From Chitinilyticum litopenaei DSM 21440 (lineage in GTDB: Bacteria > Pseudomonadota > Gammaproteobacteria > Burkholderiales > Chitinibacteraceae), in contig NZ_ATZJ01000022.1 of the NCBI RefSeq assembly GCF_000428145.1, positions 1 through 63,713 on the forward strand: a stretch of 63,713 nucleotides of DNA, written 5' to 3'. Positions 35,788 through 43,487 of the stretch are shown here, piece by piece. Under the pieces are notes generated by a model, which worked only from the letters and a program-made list of their open reading frames with translations, was not told where the DNA came from and made no database searches. The translations under genes and the position numbers were made by a program. Position 1 is the first letter of the stretch, and the number at the start of each line of letters is the position of its first letter.

Positions 35788-36471
35788 ATGAACTACCTGC
35801 AACAGTTCCTTTTCGGGATCTATCCCTATATCGCGCTGGCCGTGTTCCTGTTCGGCAGCCTGGTGCGCTTCGAGCGCGAGCAGTACACGTGGAAATCCGA
35901 ATCGACGCAGATGCTGCACCGCGGGCAATTGCGCCTGGGTTCCAACCTGTTCCACATCGGCATCATCGGCGTGTTTTTCGGCCATCTGGGCGGTCTGCTG
36001 ACGCCGATTTCGGTCTGGCACGCGCTGGGTGTCACCCACGAAGCCAAGCAGATGCTGGCCATCGTGGCCGGCGGCATTCTGGGCGGCGTCGGCCTGATCG
36101 GTTTGCTGATCCTGCTCTATCGCCGCTTCAGCAATCCGCGCCTGGCCGCCGTCACGCCGTTCCGCGACAAGCTGCTGCTCTTGTGGCTGCTGGCCACGCT
36201 GGGCCTGGGGCTGGCGACGATTCCGGCGTCGATGGGGCATATGGATGGCGAAATGATGGTGATGTTCATGGAATGGGCGCAGCGCATCGTGACCTTCCGT
36301 GGTGATGCAGCCAGCTTCGCGGCCGGTGCGCCGCTGGTCTTCCAGCTGCACATCTTCTTTGGCCTGACCTTCTTCATCATTTTCCCGTTTACCCGCATGG
36401 TGCATGTGTGGAGCGGCTTTGGCAGCCTCGGCTACATCGGCCGCGCCTGGCAACTCGTGCGCCCGCGCTGA
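35788..36471 (+). CDS. narI: respiratory nitrate reductase gamma subunit (cytochrome b)
   Basis: 227 residues with five membrane helices. It oxidises quinol and passes electrons through two b-type haems to NarH. The haem-binding His residues lie in FHIGIIGVFFGHLGG (helix 2) and in QLHIFFGLTFF and TRMVHVWSG (helix 5 region). Good ribosome site (GAGGAG). The 114 bp gap from narJ, filled by a CAGAG repeat, is unusual for a nar operon. Confidence 0.96.
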   Translation: MNYLQQFLFGIYPYIALAVFLFGSLVRFEREQYTWKSESTQMLHRGQLRLGSNLFHIGIIGVFFGHLGGLLTPISVWHALGVTHEAKQMLAIVAGGILGGVGLIGLLILLYRRFSNPRLAAVTPFRDKLLLLWLLATLGLGLATIPASMGHMDGEMMVMFMEWAQRIVTFRGDAASFAAGAPLVFQLHIFFGLTFFIIFPFTRMVHVWSGFGSLGYIGRAWQLVRPR

Positions 36472-36494
36472 TTGGGTGCGCTGGGTGTTAAATC

Positions 36495-36574
36495 GTAGGG
36501 TGTGCAAATCCGCAAGGATTTGCGCACCGGAATGTGGTGCGAACGGTGCGCAAATCACGATTTGCACACCCTAC
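36495..36574. repeat. 80 bp inverted-repeat element at the mobA 5' end
   Basis: GTAGGGTGTGCAAATC and GATTTGCACACCCTAC are 16 bp perfect terminal inverted repeats. Inside are further GTGCGCA/TGCGCAC words. It replaces the start of mobA. A shorter relative sits at about 42445-42484 before mog. Confidence 0.85.
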
Positions 36575-37047
36575 AACTGGTCGAGTACGTTGCGGCAGCG
36601 GTGTATTGCCAGAGCCGGGCCGTGTCGCGTTTGCTGATTTCGGCCAATCGCAATGTGGCGGCGTATCGCGCGCATGCCGATGCCGTGCTGCAGGACAACT
36701 GGCCGGGGTTACCCGGCCCGCTGGCCGGAATCGAAGCCGCGCTGGCCGCGGTCGATGAAGACTGGCTGCTGGTGCTGCCCTGCGATGTGCCGGACTTGCC
36801 GGCCGACTTGCTGGAAAAACTGGCGGCGGCGCTTGTCGGCGGCGCGCCGGCAGCGTATGCCTGCAGTGGCGGGCGCAGTCATCCTGCCATCTGCCTGCTG
36901 ACGAAATCCCTGCTGCCGGGACTGCGCGAACGCCTGGCGGCAGGGCAATACCGCGTGCAGCGCTGGCTGGATGAAATCGGGGGTATGCCCGTAGAATTCA
37001 GCAAGAACAATTTTTACAACATGAATACCCCTGAGGATATCCAGAGC
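36575..37047 (+). pseudogene. mobA: molybdenum cofactor guanylyltransferase, N-terminus lost
   Basis: The frame matches MobA from about residue 35 onward: LVEYVAAAV, LLISANRN, GLPGPLAGIEAAL, WLLVLPCDVPDLPADLL, and the C-terminal FYNMNTPEDI. The essential N-terminal nucleotide-binding loop (LAGGxGxRMGGxDK) is missing because the 80 bp repeat at 36495-36574 lies exactly where it should be. An artificial frame can start from GTG at 36502 inside the repeat. The C-terminus has no stop and runs in frame into MoaC. MobA normally joins GMP to molybdopterin to make the MGD that NarG needs, so a functional copy should exist elsewhere. Confidence 0.8.
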
Positions 37048-37548
37048 ATGAGCGAAGCAGAACCGCATTACGGGCTGACGCATTTCGATGCCGAAGGTCA
37101 GGCGCACATGGTGAACGTCGGCGGCAAGACGCCGACGCAGCGCGTGGCGCGCGCTGCCGGGCGCATCGTCATGCTGCCGGATACGCTCGCAAAAATCGCC
37201 GCCGGCACGCACAAAAAGGGCGACGTGCTCGGCATTGCGCGCATCGCCGCCATCATGGGCGCCAAGCGCACTGCGGACCTGGTGCCGCTGTGCCATCCGC
37301 TGCCGCTGACGGGTGTTGAGGTGGCGTTCCGGCTGGATGAGGCTACGAGCTGCGTGCATTGCGAAGTGACCGCGTCGACCTTTGGCGTGACCGGCGTGGA
37401 AATGGAGGCGCTGACCGCCGTTCAGGTGGCGCTGCTCACGATCTACGACATGTGCAAGGCGGTGGACAAGGGCATGGAAATGTCCGGAATCCGGCTGCTG
37501 GAAAAAACCGGTGGTAAATCGGGCCACTGGCTGGCTGAACCACGATGA
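37048..37548 (+). CDS. moaC: cyclic pyranopterin monophosphate synthase
   Basis: 166 residues from ATG 37048 (MSEAEPHYGLTHF). Works with MoaA to convert GTP into cyclic pyranopterin monophosphate in molybdenum cofactor synthesis. Conserved stretches: MVNVGGKTPTQRVARA, GDVLGIARIAAIMGAK, DLVPLCHPLPLTGVEV, TGVEMEALTAVQVALLTIYDMCKAVDKGM and ISGIRLLEKTGGKSG-type ending. The reading frame is continuous with the upstream MobA remnant, so a fusion protein is also possible. The stop overlaps the narX start (ATGA). Confidence 0.95.
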   Translation: MSEAEPHYGLTHFDAEGQAHMVNVGGKTPTQRVARAAGRIVMLPDTLAKIAAGTHKKGDVLGIARIAAIMGAKRTADLVPLCHPLPLTGVEVAFRLDEATSCVHCEVTASTFGVTGVEMEALTAVQVALLTIYDMCKAVDKGMEMSGIRLLEKTGGKSGHWLAEPR

Positions 37549-39494
37549 AATTCGGCGACGCGCTGTTGCAACGCCAGCGATTGTCGACGCGCGTAGTCAG
37601 CTTTCTGATGCTGACCCTGCTGGTCGGGCTGAGCGCCATTGGCGCTACCTTGTATCTGTCGTGGCAGCTTGAAGGCGGGGCTGCGGCCATCAATACGGCG
37701 GGTAGCCTCAGAAAGCAGACCTATCAATTGGGTCTGTCGATGCAGGAATATGCGACGGATCGCAATCCGCAATTGAAGCAGCGCATCCTCGATGAGCGAA
37801 ATACCTTCAGCGCCACGCTGGATCTGTTGCAACGCGGAGACCCGGCAAGGCCGCTATACCTGCCAGGTGATGAGCGTGTCCGGCAGGTGTTTGCCCGTAT
37901 CCGGCAGCAATACGATAGTCAGATTGCCCGCTGGGCTGATGATGTTCTGCAGGGACGGCGCTTGCCGGCCTGGACCGATCTGCGCAGTGATTCGGACCAT
38001 TTTGTGGCCGAAGTTGATCATCTGGTCAGTCTGGTCGAGCAATATAACGAGCGCCGGACTCTGCTGTTGCGCCTTTCGCAGCTTGTGTTGATTGCGATGG
38101 CGATTGCCGGCTGTGTGGCGCAGATCTACCTGATGTTTCTGCTGATCTTCCGCCCGCTCGAGCGCTTGCAGCTAGGGATGCAGCGCATGGCACAGCGTGA
38201 TTTGACGGTGCGCCTTCCGGTTGAAACCCGCGATGAGTTCGGCGAGCTGGCCGAAGGATTTAACCGCATGGCAGACCGGCTTTCCGAATCCTATGCCACG
38301 CTGGAAGCCCGTGTGGACGATAAAACTGCTGCACTCAATGGACAGAATCGGGAGCTGGCGCTGCTCTATGGCACTGCGGCATGGCTCAATGAACCACATG
38401 CCGCACAAGCGCTGTGTCGCGGCTTCATCGAACGGATGCGCGAATGGTTTCAAGCCGATGCCGCCAGCGTTCGCGTGCTTGATCCGGCGCAGCAGAATGC
38501 GCACCTGATGGTGGCGGATCATCTGCCCGAGGTGATGCTCGATGCGCCGCAATGCCGGCAGATCAACGATTGCCTGTGTGGTGCGGTGGTGCAGCAAAAT
38601 AGCGCAGTGATTCATGACTTCCGCAAGGGCGCGCCTGCATCGGCTGCGCGTGAATGCGAGCAGCAGGGCTTCGCGCAGGTCACCGCGTTTCCGATCCGCG
38701 CCCGGCAGGAGCAGACCGGCTATTTCAATCTGTATTTCCAGACTCCGCACCAGTTCACCGCGCGCGAGCTGCAATTGCTCGATACGCTGGGCCACCATCT
38801 GGGCAATGCGCTGGAAAACCTGCGGCTGGCCGCCAGCGAGCGTGAACTGGCCGTCACCCAGGAGCGCAATCTGCTCGCGCAGGGTCTGCACGACAGCATT
38901 GCGCAGGGCCTGTCGTTTCTTAATTTGCAGGTACAGATGCTGGAAGATTCGCTCAAACGGGATTCGCTCGACGAAGCGCGGGAGATCGTGCCCTTGCTGC
39001 ATGCCGGTGTGCAGGAAAGCTACGACGATGTGCGCGACCTGCTGCTGAATTTTCGCAGCCGGCTGGGCGAGGGCGATCTGAATGGCGCACTGGAATCGAC
39101 GGTTGCCAAATTCCGCCGTCAGTCCGGCTTGAAAGTGTCATTTACCAGCAGCGGCCACGGTGTACCGCTGCCGCCCGACGAGCAGATCCAGATCCTCTTC
39201 ATTCTGCAGGAAGCACTGTCAAATGTGCGCAAGCATGCCCTCGGTGCCGATCAGGTCACGGTCACTTACGTAGAAGGCCCGGATTTGCTACTGTCTGTGC
39301 ATGACAATGGTCCGGGCTTTGATCCGGCGCTATTGGCCGAGCGTGCCGAGCGGCATGTGGGTTTGCGTATCATGCAGGAGCGCGCCGCGCGGGTAGGGGC
39401 AACGTTACATGTCGAGTCCGGCTGCGGAGTCACGGTTCGCCTTTGTCTGCCGGAAGAACAACGCCATAAAATTCCAAGGAAAGATCATGTCTGA
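37545..39494 (+). CDS. narX: nitrate/nitrite sensor histidine kinase NarX
   Basis: 649 residues. Membrane helix near residues 17-38, a periplasmic ligand domain with the P-box GSLRKQTYQL near residue 53, a second helix (LVLIAMAIAGCVAQIYLMFL), HAMP, a cysteine-containing central module (ECEQQGF, QINDCLCG), and the HisKA_3/HATPase output domain with HDSIAQGLSFL, ILQEALSNVRKHA and DNGPGFDP. Nitrate binding at the P-box triggers phosphotransfer to NarL. Coupled to moaC by ATGA and overlapping narL. Confidence 0.95.
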   Translation: MKFGDALLQRQRLSTRVVSFLMLTLLVGLSAIGATLYLSWQLEGGAAAINTAGSLRKQTYQLGLSMQEYATDRNPQLKQRILDERNTFSATLDLLQRGDPARPLYLPGDERVRQVFARIRQQYDSQIARWADDVLQGRRLPAWTDLRSDSDHFVAEVDHLVSLVEQYNERRTLLLRLSQLVLIAMAIAGCVAQIYLMFLLIFRPLERLQLGMQRMAQRDLTVRLPVETRDEFGELAEGFNRMADRLSESYATLEARVDDKTAALNGQNRELALLYGTAAWLNEPHAAQALCRGFIERMREWFQADAASVRVLDPAQQNAHLMVADHLPEVMLDAPQCRQINDCLCGAVVQQNSAVIHDFRKGAPASAARECEQQGFAQVTAFPIRARQEQTGYFNLYFQTPHQFTARELQLLDTLGHHLGNALENLRLAASERELAVTQERNLLAQGLHDSIAQGLSFLNLQVQMLEDSLKRDSLDEAREIVPLLHAGVQESYDDVRDLLLNFRSRLGEGDLNGALESTVAKFRRQSGLKVSFTSSGHGVPLPPDEQIQILFILQEALSNVRKHALGADQVTVTYVEGPDLLLSVHDNGPGFDPALLAERAERHVGLRIMQERAARVGATLHVESGCGVTVRLCLPEEQRHKIPRKDHV

Positions 39495-40140
39495 AACCAC
39501 CCCGATCCGAGTCATGCTTGTTGATGACCACACCCTGTTTCGCAGCGGCGTGAAGCTGCTGCTATCGAAACAGGCTGATTTGCAGATCGTGGGAGAAGCT
39601 TCCGACGGCGCCGAGGGCCTCAAGCGCGTGAACGAGCTGAAACCCGATGTGGTGCTGCTCGATCTGAACATGCCGGGCTTGTCCGGCCTGGAAGTGCTGC
39701 AACTGATCCTGCAGGATTCGCCCGACACGGCGGTACTGATGCTCACCGTCTCGGAAGATGCCGAAGACCTTGCCACCGCGCTGCGCAACGGCGCACGCGG
39801 CTACCTATTGAAGAACATCGACGCCGATTATCTGGTCAACGCCGTGCGCCGCGCCTTCGACGGCGAAGCGGTGATTGCCGAAGGCATGACCGCCAAGCTG
39901 GTGCAGCAATTCCGCGCAGCAGGCGCAACACCGATTGCGGTAGAAAAAGACCGGCTCACCCCGCGCGAACGCGAAATTCTCACCTGTCTGGCGCATGGCT
40001 CCAGCAACAAGGTGATCGCCCGCCAGCTCGACGTAGCAGAAAGCACGGTGAAAATACACGTGCAGAACATCCTGAAAAAGCTCGGCCTCTCCAGTCGTGT
40101 GCAGGCGGCAGTGTATGCTGTTGAACACGGCATGCAGTAA
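39487..40140 (+). CDS. narL: nitrate response regulator NarL
   Basis: 217 residues. Receiver domain with VDDHTLFRSGVKLLL, phospho-acceptor Asp in VVLLDLNMPG (about residue 57) and the Lys in GYLLKNID. LuxR-type helix-turn-helix at the C-terminus (LTPREREILTCLAHGSSNKV, VAESTVKIHVQNILKKLGL). The start overlaps the end of narX by 8 bases, with AAGGAAAG upstream. It should activate narGHJI in response to nitrate. Confidence 0.95.
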   Translation: MSETTPIRVMLVDDHTLFRSGVKLLLSKQADLQIVGEASDGAEGLKRVNELKPDVVLLDLNMPGLSGLEVLQLILQDSPDTAVLMLTVSEDAEDLATALRNGARGYLLKNIDADYLVNAVRRAFDGEAVIAEGMTAKLVQQFRAAGATPIAVEKDRLTPREREILTCLAHGSSNKVIARQLDVAESTVKIHVQNILKKLGLSSRVQAAVYAVEHGMQ

Positions 40141-40184
40141 AGGCTGTGGCGTGATACGGATGGGTGTATAGGGGTTGACCGGCA

Positions 40185-40391
40185 ATGGCCAAAAAAGTCC
40201 CGCTCAACCCCGCCCACCCCGAGCGCATCTGCTGGGGCTGCGACCGCTACTGTGCCGCGAACGACCTGCGCTGCGGCAACGGCGCCGGCCGCACGCAGCA
40301 CCCGGTGGAAAGCTGGGGTGAGGACTGGGCGACGTGGGAGGCTGATGATGAGTGCTCTGCCAGTGAGGCTGCCGTGCAGGCAAGCTGTTGA
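40185..40391 (+). CDS. DUF3079 protein
   Basis: 68 residues. MAKKVPLNPAHPERICWGC, DRYCAANDLRCGNG, then RTQHPVESWGEDW: the conserved cysteine and histidine pattern of DUF3079, a small probable zinc or metal-binding protein common in Proteobacteria. The role is unknown. The C-terminal tail after DWATWEAD is not conserved and may differ by strain. Confidence 0.85.
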   Translation: MAKKVPLNPAHPERICWGCDRYCAANDLRCGNGAGRTQHPVESWGEDWATWEADDECSASEAAVQASC

Positions 40392-40546
40392 AATTTGTCG
40401 ACAGCTAGTGCTAGCGTGGGTTGAGCATTTGGATGCGCCACAGGAAATCCCTTCTGGGGAAAGCCCAATATGTCATGATAATCATGTTGGGCTTCATTTC
40501 ATTCAGTCCAAACTAAGAACTGGGTATATCGCCATAAGGTCAGGGA

Positions 40547-42343
40547 ATGCAATATCAATTGGTTATATTTGACCGTATTCAGGCCGGCTTTCCAGTGCCG
40601 ACCAACTTTGCCGATGTTCAAGCGTTGCAACAGAGCCTGCGGCGTAATCCGCCTTGCTCATTACCCAAATCGGATCGTTTGCCGCATCTGGCCTCGATCT
40701 TGCTCGATCGTTTTCCCCTCGAGGGCACCGATGAGCAGGAGTGCATCTGGCATGTGGGCGAAGAGTTCGAAGAGGAATTCGGCGATCTGATGGGCGACGC
40801 CAAGGCTGCGGTGAATCATGGCTGGCATCTGACCTCGCCGGGCGGCGAGCGGCTGATTGTTTTGATGCGCGAGTTGCTACCGTTGTTGCAGGTGTTTGGG
40901 TTGGATTTGTTCGATCTGACAGGCGGGTTTTATCTGTGCAATGCGGGGCAAGATACGAGCTGCTGGCGGCTCGACAGTGGCGAGCCATTTGATCCCGAGT
41001 TGTACTTTCCTGCCACACCACCGATTGATGTGGCCAGCCTGCCGGCTTTTGTAGATCGCCCCGGTCGCCCACCTAGCTCGCTGCTGGTGTTTGATTTGTA
41101 TGATTTAAAGCACTGGGGAAGTGATAGTCGGCGCGAATTCTCTTTGGCTGGTGGTTTTCATAGCGTGGATCAGGATGATTATTGCGAAGCACATGAGGAA
41201 GATCGAATCGAAAAATTGCCCGGCATGGTTAAGGCGCTACAGCACAAACAATTCCCACCTACTTCGTCGCAACGCCAGCGCTTGGAGCGGCTGGTGGTTG
41301 AATTATTAAAGCGCTTTCCTTACCCCAGGCCCGCAGCTGAGGAAGTTTGGCAGGGATTCTGGCCGCTGGCGCAAATTCAAACGCAAACGGTACAGGCCTG
41401 GCGACCTTCGATCCGGCCCGAGCGCTATGCCGAATTTATGGCGGCCTTGCTGCCGCTGGCGCGCGAGCTGCGACTCGATGTGATTGACGTGCATTTGGGT
41501 ATCTACTTTATGCAGGCGAAGAAGCACCTCGCGATTCCGAGTGTGAGGCAGGCCTTGCTATACCAATTGGACCCGAGTGCGGCAAGCTGGAAAAAGCCGA
41601 ACGAAGCCAAAAGAATGAAAACCATCCAAGCGGTGCTCGACCCTGCGTTGACGCAAGCCGGGTTTGAGCTGCTGGAGGCAGAAAGTCATGCATGCCGTTA
41701 TCGGCGTGAGATCGCTGGCGGTTACCAGTTGATCAAAGCATTACAGATTAGCACTCCTCGATACGATAAAAAGCAGTTGATTATTACCTGCGAGTCCTAC
41801 AGCCTGCGCCGAGGTAGGGCGTGGGAACTTGAGGACTGGGTAGCTCAAGGTCAGCATCCTGCTGATTTCAGCGCACCGTCCAACTTGAAACCTGGGTGTG
41901 CTTTGTCTCTGCAATTTCCGCTCTTGCCGCTCACGCCTGAAAATGAATGGGTGAAGTTCAGCGAGAGTTTGCAAGATTGCCATACCGAAACGCAGGCCAG
42001 CATCATCGCCCAGCAAGTGATTGAATATGGCCTGCCCATGCTGCATGAAGCCCGTACGGTAAAAGGTATGGTGCGCTTGTATAGCGATCCGCAATGGAAG
42101 GATGGCTTTATCTACAACCTGCACGGGAAATGGCAGCAGCTTAGTTGGAAAATGCTCTATTACGCTCACGTTGCGCAGGATGAACGACTGGGGCAGTGGG
42201 CGCAATTCATGCAGCAATGTTGCGAAGACCTAAACTGGAAAATGATGCGCCCCAATTTTAAACAAGACTTGCGGGAAGGCTTGAGCTTCAAGCCTGCGCT
42301 GTGGGCGCAATACGAGCCGGTTGATCCGGATGGAGTGGCTTGA
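40547..42343 (+). CDS. unknown two-repeat protein with DUF4304-like C-terminal part
   Basis: 598 residues, not a recognised family as a whole. It has an internal duplication: the segment LASILLDRFPLEGTDEQECIW..LMRELLPLLQVFGLDLFDL..GFYL (about residues 50-130) recurs as LVVELLKRFPYPRPAAEEVW..FMAALLPLARELRLDVIDV..GIYFM (about 245-325). From about residue 350 it contains KTIQAVLDPALTQAGFELLE followed by RREIAGGYQLIKALQIS, which resembles DUF4304. No signal peptide or membrane helix. It stands between DUF3079 and mog and does not belong to the Moco pathway. Such proteins are often immunity or stress-associated cargo, but this is conjecture. Confidence 0.75.
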   Translation: MQYQLVIFDRIQAGFPVPTNFADVQALQQSLRRNPPCSLPKSDRLPHLASILLDRFPLEGTDEQECIWHVGEEFEEEFGDLMGDAKAAVNHGWHLTSPGGERLIVLMRELLPLLQVFGLDLFDLTGGFYLCNAGQDTSCWRLDSGEPFDPELYFPATPPIDVASLPAFVDRPGRPPSSLLVFDLYDLKHWGSDSRREFSLAGGFHSVDQDDYCEAHEEDRIEKLPGMVKALQHKQFPPTSSQRQRLERLVVELLKRFPYPRPAAEEVWQGFWPLAQIQTQTVQAWRPSIRPERYAEFMAALLPLARELRLDVIDVHLGIYFMQAKKHLAIPSVRQALLYQLDPSAASWKKPNEAKRMKTIQAVLDPALTQAGFELLEAESHACRYRREIAGGYQLIKALQISTPRYDKKQLIITCESYSLRRGRAWELEDWVAQGQHPADFSAPSNLKPGCALSLQFPLLPLTPENEWVKFSESLQDCHTETQASIIAQQVIEYGLPMLHEARTVKGMVRLYSDPQWKDGFIYNLHGKWQQLSWKMLYYAHVAQDERLGQWAQFMQQCCEDLNWKMMRPNFKQDLREGLSFKPALWAQYEPVDPDGVA

Positions 42344-42444
42344 GTAAGCATAACCAGCCACAAGCTGATTTGGGGGTTGTAAACCGCCAGGTTTGCGAAC
42401 GCGGGCATATGCCGCGATCACCCGTATTGTTTATTTGAACCGTG

Positions 42445-42484
42445 TTGCGGTGCGCAAATCCCTGCGGGTTTTGCACACCCTGCG
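42445..42484. repeat. short relative of the GTGTGCAAATC element upstream of mog
   Basis: GGTGCGCAAATCCCTGCGGG then TTTTGCACACC form a 10 bp imperfect inverted repeat, similar to parts of 36495-36574. Confidence 0.55.
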
Positions 42485-42509
42485 ATGTACCTTTTTTACG
42501 AGTTTCCCC

Positions 42510-43088
42510 ATGTCTGATCCCGTCAAAATCGGCCTTGTTTCCACTTCCGACCGTGCCAGCCTCGGTGTGTATGAAGACAAGGGCATTCCGGCGCTGCGCG
42601 AGTGGCTGTCCGGTGCCTTGCTCAATCCCTGCGTGTTTGTCGAGCGGCTGATTGCGGACGAACAGGCCGACATCGAGGCGACGCTGAAAGAACTGGTCGA
42701 CGAGCACGGCTGTGATCTGGTGCTGACCACCGGCGGCACCGGGCCAGCGATTCGTGATGTGACGCCGGATGCGACGCTGGCGGTGGCCGACCGGGTGATG
42801 CCGGGCTTCGGCGAGCAGATGAGGCAGGTCAGCCTGCATTATGTGCCGACGGCGATTCTCAGCCGCCAGGTGGGCGTGATTCGCGGGCGCTGCCTGATTC
42901 TGAATCTGCCGGGCCAGCCCAAGTCGATCAGGGAAACGCTGGAAGGCGTGAAGGACGCTGACGGCCAGACGCTGGTGCACGGCGTGTTCGCTGCTGTGCC
43001 GTATTGCGTGCAACTCTTGGAAGGGCCGTATCTGGAAACGCGCGCAGAGGTGGTGGCGGCGTTCCGGCCGAAATCCGTACAGCGATAA
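42510..43088 (+). CDS. mog: molybdopterin adenylyltransferase
   Basis: 192 residues. Activates molybdopterin by adenylation before molybdenum insertion. Motifs: LVSTSDRASLGVYEDKGIP, LTTGGTGPAIRDVTPDATL (nucleotide and pterin binding), and LILNLPGQPKSIRETLEGV. The Asp-rich RDVTPDAT segment and the length agree with Mog rather than MoaB. Start ATG 42510 without a strong ribosome site. A GGGTAT-family hairpin begins 3 bases after the stop. Confidence 0.94.
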   Translation: MSDPVKIGLVSTSDRASLGVYEDKGIPALREWLSGALLNPCVFVERLIADEQADIEATLKELVDEHGCDLVLTTGGTGPAIRDVTPDATLAVADRVMPGFGEQMRQVSLHYVPTAILSRQVGVIRGRCLILNLPGQPKSIRETLEGVKDADGQTLVHGVFAAVPYCVQLLEGPYLETRAEVVAAFRPKSVQR

Positions 43089-43091
43089 CCA

Positions 43092-43140
43092 GGGGTATAT
43101 GGTTTTAGCCTTTATTTTATAAGGCATATGGTCATATACG
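43092..43140. repeat. GGGTAT-family hairpin at the 3' end of mog
   Basis: GGGGTATATGGTTTTAGCCTT and AAGGCATATGGTCATATACG pair around TATTTTAT. It starts 3 bases past the mog stop and could end or stabilise the transcript. Confidence 0.8.
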
Positions 43141-43484
43141 CGGCTATCTATGTGGTAGGGCTGCTTGCTCTTCCCTGTACAGGGTGCGGGGCAGGATGTC
43201 GCGCTGATTCTGCCGGTGCGTGCTGCATTACCGTTGTTTTCATTTCTGCTTGCGTTGTTGCTGCGCAGGAAAATTGCGCAGTATAACCGCCAGCAGGCTT
43301 GTTCCAGGGCGGCGGGCGGTGTGGCCGGCATGATGGCCGTTGCGCCTAGTGATTCGACCTCCCGAAATTTGAACTCCTGTAGGAGCGAGCTTGCTCGCGA
43401 AGCGTTGCAGATCGCGCGCACCCGAAGGGGACTTCCTGCGGGGCGCAAGCTCGCCCTTGCGACTGAAAACATCGAAGGGGCAAA
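43141..43484. other. intergenic region between mog and the sugar dehydrogenase gene
   Basis: About 340 bases between convergent genes with no coding sequence supported. Its right half is the REP-centred element (43350-43487) with a micro-insertion. Confidence 0.65.
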
Positions 43485-43487
43485 TCA
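43350..43487. repeat. REP-centred element, second copy, with micro-insertion
   Basis: Flanks TGATTCGACCTCCCGAAATT and the inverse GGGGCAAATCA correspond to 11767-11881, as does the GTAGGAGCGAGCTTGCTCGC core. The central loop is interrupted by the 27 bp word at 43419-43445. The right end contains the stop codon of the sugar dehydrogenase gene. Confidence 0.75.
43419..43445. repeat. micro-insertion, copy C, inside a REP
   Basis: CACCCGAAGGGGACTTCCTG then CGGGGCG. In the uninterrupted relative at 11767-11881 the sequence goes from GATCGCG directly to the GCAAGCTCGC arm. Almost identical to 8730-8756. Confidence 0.75.
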
